Positions 18,584 through 26,900 of a stretch of DNA of 64,000 nucleotides are shown in pieces. Source of the DNA: Legionella moravica DSM 19234 (GTDB taxonomy: Bacteria > Pseudomonadota > Gammaproteobacteria > Legionellales > Legionellaceae); the NCBI RefSeq assembly GCF_000423305.1, contig NZ_KE383999.1, forward strand, positions 364,322 to 428,321, read 5' to 3'. The position numbers were made by a program, and so were the translations under genes. Positions within the stretch are counted from its first letter, which is position 1, and the number at the start of each line of letters is the position of its first letter. Below the pieces are notes generated by a model. The model was not told the origin of the DNA. It did not search any database and saw nothing but the letters and a program-made list of their open reading frames with translations.

Positions 18584-19550
18584 TATTACCTTAATTGAAG
18601 CAGTAACTCAGGCTCTGGCTTACGAGCTAGCGCATGATGAAAACGTCGTCGTATTTGGAGAGGACGTAGGAAAAAACGGTGGGGTGTTCCGTGCCACAGC
18701 CGGATTGCAGGAACGTTTTGGTGAGAAACGTGTTTTTGATACTCCCCTTGCAGAATCCATGATAGCCGGTTTGGCAATAGGAATGTCACTCCAGGGTTTA
18801 AAACCTGTCGCTGAATTCCAGTTTATGGGATTTATCTATCCTGCGATGAATCAGATAATTTCTCATGCTGCTCGTATGCGAAACAGAACTCGTGGACGAT
18901 TACATTGCCCACTGGTTTATAGAGCCCCCTTTGGAGGTGGTATCAGAGCACCGGAGCATCATTCAGAAAGTACAGAGGCGTTATTCGCTCATATTCCAGG
19001 GTTGCAAGTGGTTATTCCGTCATCTCCCAAACGTGCGTATGGTTTATTACTTGCCGCAATGCGAAATCCTGATCCTGTTATTTTTCTGGAGCCTAAACGC
19101 ATTTATCGCCTGGTAAAACAACCCGTTGCTGACGATGGACAGGCATTACCCATAGGTAAATGTTTTACATTGCAACAAGGTGATGATCTGACGCTGATTA
19201 GTTGGGGAGCGAGCATGCACGAAACCTTGCAAGCCGCGAAACAATTAAGTGATGAAGGCATTTCCTGTGATGTGATTGATGTCGCGACTATCAAGCCATT
19301 GGATATTCAAACCATAATTGCTTCAGTAGAAAAAACAGGCCGCTGTGTCATTGTTCATGAAGGAGCAAAAACATGTGGCGTTGGAGCAGAGATATCCGCT
19401 CAAATTATGGAACAGTGTATGGCTGATCTTCTTGCACCGGTTCAGAGAGTCACTGGTTATGATACCGTTATGCCTTATTTCCAGCTTGAAAAACAGTACA
19501 TACCAAGTGTTACACGCATTAAAAACAGTGTTATGAGCATAATGGAGTGA
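18576..19550 (+). CDS. 2-oxo acid dehydrogenase E1 component, beta subunit
   Basis: The 324-aa product matches E1 beta subunits end to end: VVFGEDVGKNGGVFRATAGL, a FDTPLAESMIAGLAIG segment with the glutamate that activates ThDP, RAPFGGGIRAPEHHSES, and the C-terminal transketolase domain (VIDVATIKPLD, VIVHEGAKTCGVGAEI). It completes the alpha2-beta2 decarboxylase with the preceding gene and donates the acyl group to the lipoyl arm of the following E2. Overlap of eight bases with E1 alpha implies translational coupling. Confidence 0.92.
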   Translation: MPDITLIEAVTQALAYELAHDENVVVFGEDVGKNGGVFRATAGLQERFGEKRVFDTPLAESMIAGLAIGMSLQGLKPVAEFQFMGFIYPAMNQIISHAARMRNRTRGRLHCPLVYRAPFGGGIRAPEHHSESTEALFAHIPGLQVVIPSSPKRAYGLLLAAMRNPDPVIFLEPKRIYRLVKQPVADDGQALPIGKCFTLQQGDDLTLISWGASMHETLQAAKQLSDEGISCDVIDVATIKPLDIQTIIASVEKTGRCVIVHEGAKTCGVGAEISAQIMEQCMADLLAPVQRVTGYDTVMPYFQLEKQYIPSVTRIKNSVMSIME

Positions 19551-19552
19551 TA

Positions 19553-20668
19553 ATGAATATTTTTAATCTACCTGATTTAGGTGAAGGATTACCTGATGCT
19601 GAAATTCATGAGTGGTTTGTTAAAGAAGGAGACACAGTAAAAGCGGATCAACCCCTAGTCTCTATGGAAACAGCCAAAGCTGTAGTCGATGTGCCCTGCC
19701 CTCAGAGTGGTACAATTGGTAAATTATATGGTAAACCTGGTGATGTAATTAAAACTGGCGAACCTTTGGTTGCCTTCGTGTCGACAAGTGCCAAACCTGC
19801 TGATAAAGGCACTGTAGTGGGTAATCTTGAAGAAAGCACAGAAGTCAGTGAGGATAATTTTGTTATTGGCACACAAAACTCAAGCAGAACGCAAGTCAAG
19901 ACAACTCCAGCAGTTCGTATGTTGGCGAAAAAACTGGGCGTGGATTTAACCACCTTAAAGGGAACTGGTGAACATGGTGTCATTACCCGGCATGATGTAC
20001 AGAGTCAGGCAGATAAAGACTCACAACCCCCTGTTGGGTTTGAACCATTGCGAGGGGTCAGAAGAGCCATGTTAAACAGTATGGTTCAATCGCATGCTGA
20101 AATAGTACCCGTCAGTATTTTTGATGAAGCAGACATTAACAGCTGGAACTCTGGAACCGACATCACTGTTCGATTGATAAGAGCAATAATCCACGCATCT
20201 AAACTGGAACCAGCCCTTAATGCGTGGTTTGATACTCGACATGGTGCCCGTCAATGTTTTGAAGAAGTTCATCTGGGACTGGCAATGGATAATGACGAAG
20301 GTTTATTTGTTCCAGTTATCCACAACGCCGGCAAACATTCTGATAGTGAATTACGCCAAATAATAAATGACTTCAAAGAATCGGTCAGGAATCGAGCCGT
20401 AACTGCGGATAAGTTGAAAGGTGCAACGATTACTTTATCTAATTTTGGCAAATTTGCAGGACGTTTTGCCAGCCCAATTATTGTTCCTCCGATGGTATCA
20501 ATTCTGGCTGTTGGACGACTTTATAAAAGTGCAGTTGTGACCCCTGAGGGTTCAATAGAAGCACATAACATGCTCCCTCTCTCACTCAGTTTTGATCACA
20601 GAGCCGTCACAGGAGGCGAGGCGACTCGATTCCTCGGTGCGGTCATCGAATCATTACAAAATGCTTGA
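19553..20668 (+). CDS. Dihydrolipoamide acyltransferase (E2)
   Basis: 371 aa from ATG 19553, preceded by GGAG. One lipoyl domain is at residues 1-77, with the lipoylated lysine in METAKAV. A peripheral-subunit-binding domain follows (TTPAVRMLAKKLGVDLTTLK, then GTGEHGVITRHDV), then the catalytic domain from about residue 155. The active-site region reads SFDHRAVTGGEATRF: His and Arg are conserved but the usual aspartate of DHRxxDG is Thr. The complex needs E3 (lipoamide dehydrogenase), which is not in this cluster. Confidence 0.92.
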   Translation: MNIFNLPDLGEGLPDAEIHEWFVKEGDTVKADQPLVSMETAKAVVDVPCPQSGTIGKLYGKPGDVIKTGEPLVAFVSTSAKPADKGTVVGNLEESTEVSEDNFVIGTQNSSRTQVKTTPAVRMLAKKLGVDLTTLKGTGEHGVITRHDVQSQADKDSQPPVGFEPLRGVRRAMLNSMVQSHAEIVPVSIFDEADINSWNSGTDITVRLIRAIIHASKLEPALNAWFDTRHGARQCFEEVHLGLAMDNDEGLFVPVIHNAGKHSDSELRQIINDFKESVRNRAVTADKLKGATITLSNFGKFAGRFASPIIVPPMVSILAVGRLYKSAVVTPEGSIEAHNMLPLSLSFDHRAVTGGEATRFLGAVIESLQNA

Positions 20669-20677
20669 TTAGAAAAT

Positions 20678-20705
20678 GCTCTCAATACCGTTTGGTACTG
20701 AGAGC
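20678..20705. terminator. Hairpin after the E2 gene
   Basis: GCTCTCAATACC (20678-20689) pairs with GGTACTGAGAGC (20694-20705) around a GTTT loop, with one internal mismatch. It lies just past the E2 stop codon. No T tract follows on the plus strand, so its role as terminator is likely but not certain. Confidence 0.5.
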
Positions 20706-20902
20706 AACTGTCCACATTAAATTAAGCCATAATCTATATTCCTGCTACTGAATAATTCAAATACTACCCCTCTCACCACCATCCCTTCCCTATCATTTAA
20801 GTGAGAATTGATTTAGAGAAAACTATTACGCAGATCGGTTAATATTTCTTTAATAATTGAAGTCTATAATCAACATATAAGTTAATTAATTGGTTTTCTC
20901 AT

Positions 20903-23900
20903 ATGAATCTAAATAAAGAGCAGTTTGATATTTTATTTGGTCGTTACAGGAATAAAAATACCAATTATCCAAACAATGATGCTTCGAGAAAGCAATTTAA
21001 ACTTGCCATTGAATTTCTCGAAAAAAAATTTCAATCTGAATTTATACACTTGGCTGGCCTAAGCAGTGCTAACGAGCAAACTTTTGCCGACCATAAGTTA
21101 GATTGGGATTTAGCATGCCAAATGCTGGACGCCAGTTTACCAGCTCAAAACAACTTTAAATTTGATTCAAACAGAGCAGAATTAGAAAAAATCAAAGTAG
21201 ATCAAAAAATTGTTCGTACCTCCCTGATATCAATCCACGGGATGACCAGCAACCTGGGTTTAAGGGAAAAATTAATCAAAGGGAACTTAACACAATCAGA
21301 ATGGCTAACAGATATTGATTTGCAACGAATGCTCGAGTTGACTCAAACACAGGATAAAGTTCATATCCTGAGCTTTAATGCCCCTTCAATTGGTACAGCG
21401 CTGCATTTTGAACGTGAACAACATACCGACGGTTTACCCTATACTATTCCTATTTTGCTTAATAAAGGAAGTAGCGGCACCAATCAGGGAGTACATTGGC
21501 TTGCAGCACAGATTACAGTAGATCCAACAGCTCGTACAGTATCATATAAGATTACAGACAGTATGAAGCTATCCAAAGAACAAGAAAAAGCCTATAAAGA
21601 TTTGATCGAAGAGGCCATTAATTATCAGGAAAATAACCAGCCGGATCTTATTTCATTCAAAGGTTTTCCCGCAAACGAGGGATGGACCATTAAAAGAACC
21701 GACAAAGACGTAGTAAGTCAAAATCAAAATGATGGATTTTCTTGTGGATACAGAGCCTTACACAATCTATTTCAGATTGACGGACTTGTTGGTGATAATG
21801 AAGTTGCAGGCAGATACAAACAAATCAAAGGCAAAGATGGCATAGCACCAGAAAACAGCAGTGCTTTAGTACAGGCATTTTATGAAGCTCAACTGGAAAA
21901 TTTAACAATCGATGAATCCGTCTTTGATGCAATTAATCACAAACAAAAAGGACTATTTGAACCAGATCAGGATAAAAAACGCATAAAAAAGGCGGCATTA
22001 CAGGACATATTATCGCCACAACAACCCATAACTACAGAAGATTCTGGATTTTTAGTCAATCCGGCGGTTAGTGAGGCGGTAAACAAATTAAATGGATTTT
22101 CAAAAGTTTTTTCATTCCCTGGTACAAGCGATCCCTCATTAAGCGCAACAGACTATGAGCATTTATTCACCCAGCTTCAGGTAAAACTGGATAAATTAAA
22201 TATTAATCTGGGCATTTTGACCTTGACACCCTGTAATTCCGAAATGTTGGATGGGTTAAATGCCTATTGTGGGTTAAATGCGGGGATAAGAGCCAATAAG
22301 CTAAAAATAGATCTCGATCCATCCATTAACCCTGGCGTCTTTGTTGCCAAATTAAAATTAGCACTGAATAATCTTTCAGAGAATAATTTGGCAGAACTCG
22401 TGATCTCGGACAAAGGGAATGTTCTTAATGAAGAGCACTGGCTGCAAATTTACGATTTTATTGAAAAGAAACACATTCCAATTGCAATTACTCTGCCTGA
22501 TAAGTTCATCAATTCAACATTACAACATCAAATTGATGATGTTGTTTCTATAAACCAACGTATAAAAAATGAGAAGGCACTAAATTTAGAACAAAGAGAA
22601 CGAATAGCGTTGGATTTAGAAAATAAAGGGATTCGCAAAAGGCCAAAACTAAAAGATGCGCGTGCTGGAATCAATATAGATATAGAGCTTCAACAAGAAC
22701 AACAAGCTGAACCGCCAGTAGCTGTTCAAAAAACGCGTGCGACAGAAGAGGAAGTAGTAGGTTTTGGTGAAATCCATGCTCTGGATTTTAAAGGCTTAAT
22801 GGACCTATTCTTGAAAAAAAGTGGATTAAGTCTAAGCCCTGAAGCCCAATTGATCTCCAACAGTGAGTTAAAGAAAAACTGGCATGCATGGATGGGGGAC
22901 ATCGTTTATGTGGAGCACGATGGTGTCCGCTACGATCCGCATACATCAGACAACGTTCCAGAGGGAAAGGAAGTAATCATCCCCGGAACACAATTTGGTA
23001 AAATAAGTATAGAAGCTGCTGAACAGCTCATGAATCATAGAGAATTGTTCCAATACGGTCTGAACTCAGATTATCTTCCCCCTGGATTTGCACTGGTACC
23101 GGATCCGAGTGATTCCGAGAGTTTGGTATTGCATTTTGATCGTAACGCTGCTAAAGCAGTTAGTGTCATAGCACCTCAACTGCAAGAACATACTTCGCTT
23201 AAACCACCCTCAGCAGATGTTTTTGCTGAAATGATCCTTACATTAAAACCAAATGAAAATCCACGTGATGAGCTTTTATTAAAGCAGTGGAATGCACTTA
23301 ATAGTTCCACTTATGCAAGAGAAGCTATTTTTGAGTTTCGAAGTCAATTTCCAAAATTGTTATTGTTGAATACAGCTCAACTGGATCAGGTCTTCAATCT
23401 ATGTAATGCAGATGGGACATTCAATGCCAAAATACTGCACTACGTAATCGAGAACACCCAACGTACAGAATCACTGTTTAAAGGAAACGTGAACAGAACA
23501 GAGGACAACTCTGTTGCCCTGGACAGTATGATGAAACAATTTCACGGCTCAGAGGAATTAGCCAAAAACTATATTGAGTTATCTCATGATATCTCAACTG
23601 CTGTTCCAGATAAAACCCCACATATTCTTTTGACACTTTTAGCAGATAATCCTGAATTAAAAGGTCAAGTAGAAAGCTGGGCCAAACAACTGTCCTTTGA
23701 TAACCAACAGATGAATGCACTCCTCCAGGTATATACCGAGTACTCAGGAGCAGGGTTATCAAAATTATTCACGGTATGGAAGGATATAGATTTAGGTTTA
23801 CTAAAAGAATTAAACAATACCGTATTTAAAAAAGCAGATTCATTTGCTCCCATGATTAATAAAGAAAAAATGCAGGAAGCATTAAAAATTCTTAGTGGAA

Positions 23901-26900
23901 TTAGTCAAGATAAAAACAAATATGCGTGGTGGTCCAGATTGATGGAACAACATGCTTCTGCTGTAGGTTATGATAGTTTGCCAGAACTCGTTACTGCTTT
24001 TAATTCATTCGCAAAGCAAATTGATGAAATGCACTTAACCTTTTATCCAGAGGTATCTTTCAATGATGTTAAAAGTATGCCGACTGTATTGGGTCGAATA
24101 CTTACCATACTAAAAAATACAGCTCCAGCAGACAGGGCGGAACAATGGAAAGAAATGTCATCCATTTCCCTAGAACCTAATGGCGCAGTCCGAGAATTTA
24201 CTCAACCGGAGCAACTGGGTAAACAGGGAAAACTCCAGCCATTTGTTATCCCTGAAATGAGAGTTACTCCCCTTGAATACTCTGCTACTGATTATTCAAC
24301 AAAAGGCAAATGGAAAACAATTGCGGAACAAGACAATCTGGCTGAAACACGAAAAGAATTTTATCGCTATATCGCTCACCAGAAAGATCGTTTGCCTTTG
24401 AAATTTTATCAAGAGATGGACGCCAAAATTGTATCATCAAAATGTACTGATACAGAAAAAGCACAATTATTTGCTTTACTGGCAGACAGCACAACGGGTT
24501 TAACCAATACAGAATTAACCAGTAACATCGAGCAAGCAAAAGAAGATTGGAATCATATTGTTAATAGCTTGAACGATATTCCTTTGCCTCTTATTTTAAA
24601 AGTACTTGAAAATAAAATCAGAAAAGAACTTGTCGAGCGGTTATATGATTTAGCCAACGCACCTGCATTACCTGTGTTAAAAAAACTACTGGATTTAATC
24701 AGTTCAGCCTTAAAGATTGAAGGCAGCTACCTCCAGGCAAAAACCGAATTAGAAACAAAAGCTAAGCGCCTTGATAAAACGTGCTTTATTCTTGAGAGAA
24801 TAACCGCTCTTTTCGGGGATTCAATCTATTCCGGTATGAGATTCTACACAGACACCACCTATAAAGAACCCGGCGAATCAATATTTTATCGGCACTTGGA
24901 TACAGCAGTAGCACTTATTAACGGGCCTATGAACATAGGTTTCGATAACAACGAATACGGTAAAAAAATACTGGCGCTTATTAGTACTTTCGGGTTGGCA
25001 AATGGTGACAAAGAACAAAACCAAGCCAATGCATATAAAATTAGAATGATCTTCGATGCTGCGTTAGCAACCAGTAATGGGGCTGTTAATAAAGCACTGG
25101 ATATGCTTCAATCTATGGATAAAAATGGTCCTCCACCATTAACGCCAGATAATTTATATCTGTTTCTGAGTGCATTTGCTGAGAAGTACATTAGTTCCAG
25201 AGACACTGCCCAAATTCAAAATGTGGTAAAACAACATTTTGAAGGCTACTTTCCGGATAACTATTTTAAATTACTGCAAGCAGAAGGAATACCTGAAGAG
25301 GCACAACAGCTACTCAATTCCAAATTCAGTGAGAATGAAAATGAGCGTAAATCAATTGAACAACTACTCTCTCATTATACTGAACCCGGTGACTCATTAC
25401 AGTATTTGGATGTCATCAAAAAGCTTATAGCCATTACCCGGGATTTATCAAAATCAGAGCGTGAAACCTTTTTACAAAAATTAAATACTCCAGTACTTCT
25501 GGAACAAACTACTATAGATGATTTGACTCAGCTATTAGAGGGTATTAAAAAAAGCGGCGCACCAAATGACTTTTTGTTCTTCCTTAACAAGGCAGAGCAT
25601 TTCCAGGGGAATGTGCATGGTTTAATGCAAAAGTCTCAAGTTTATTTGAATACAATTCTGCCTTCAATGGAACAAACGAAGAGCAAAGTAGTATCCAAAA
25701 TGGACTCTCTGAATCTCGTTATCGATCTGCTTTTAACAACAGATCCTGCAAAATTAGGCTCTGCGCCTGAAGTTACGCGCCCTGATGATAACGATTATCT
25801 TGATTTTCAAAGGCAACTTGCTGTGTCACCTGACAGCGCAGATCCCAAACTTCTTGAAACACAAATTCAAACATTTATTGATAAGAACCCTGGGGCAAAC
25901 AATCTTATTGCGCTCAAGAATTTACGCGACCATTTGCAAGAATTCAACAAACCCGAACCAATTGACGCCCAACCGGAGCAAATACAACCAGTTGAGCAAA
26001 GCAATCCTGTCATAAGAACGGTGAAGGCAGTTGGTGGAGCTTTTAGTCGGGCAGTTGGTGGACTGTTTGGCTTTATGTATAAAACAATAGCTGGTGCCAA
26101 ATCTGAGGAGACCCCAGTTGAAGACAGTCAAGAACAACAAATTCAACCTGTAACAGCTGTTGTCAAAAAACCTAAAGAATTTGACACTGATTTGTTAACT
26201 AAAGCCAGTTCTGAACTCACAACAATTATTGAAAAACGAAAACAATTCGATCAGGTTTTTGCTGATTTATTTAAAAGCATCAATCAGGCAGCCGAACATT
26301 ATCCTGGTGATAAAACCACGATTATTAACTATCTGAGACATTTTCTTTCTAATAATTACTCAGAACAGGATCAAATCGTTTTTTCATGGAATAACATTAA
26401 CTTACTCAAAGATGAGTTCATTGCTCTGGACGATCCTGATATTGTTCGCTCTCTATGCAATCACTTCAGTAATGAGGATGGAGAATTTACTCATGAATCA
26501 CTCTTAAAATTATTGTCATCTAGAGAATATTCAGCATTTCCCAAAGAAGATAAAAAATTATTTTTAAATCTGTTAACCTCATTAATTAACAACGATAAAC
26601 CCTGCACTCTTGATGAACTTAACAGTTTAATGGCTCGCTGTACCGATAAGGATAAAGGTCCAGTTCTTCTTCAAACTTTAAAAAACATCTATCAATCAGC
26701 ACCATACCCTACTCTTGAACAGTTTCAAGAATGGGAAGACAGGTGCCCTGAGAATGTTGAATTAGCTCAACATCTGGCTGAATGCTATGCACGGTTTGAT
26801 AAAGCGCCTTGTGCACGAGAAAGTGTTAACGGATTTGACCTGGAATATGCCAAAGCTCAGGCAGCTAAAATGGGTGGGGTAACCTACAGCAATGAAGAAT

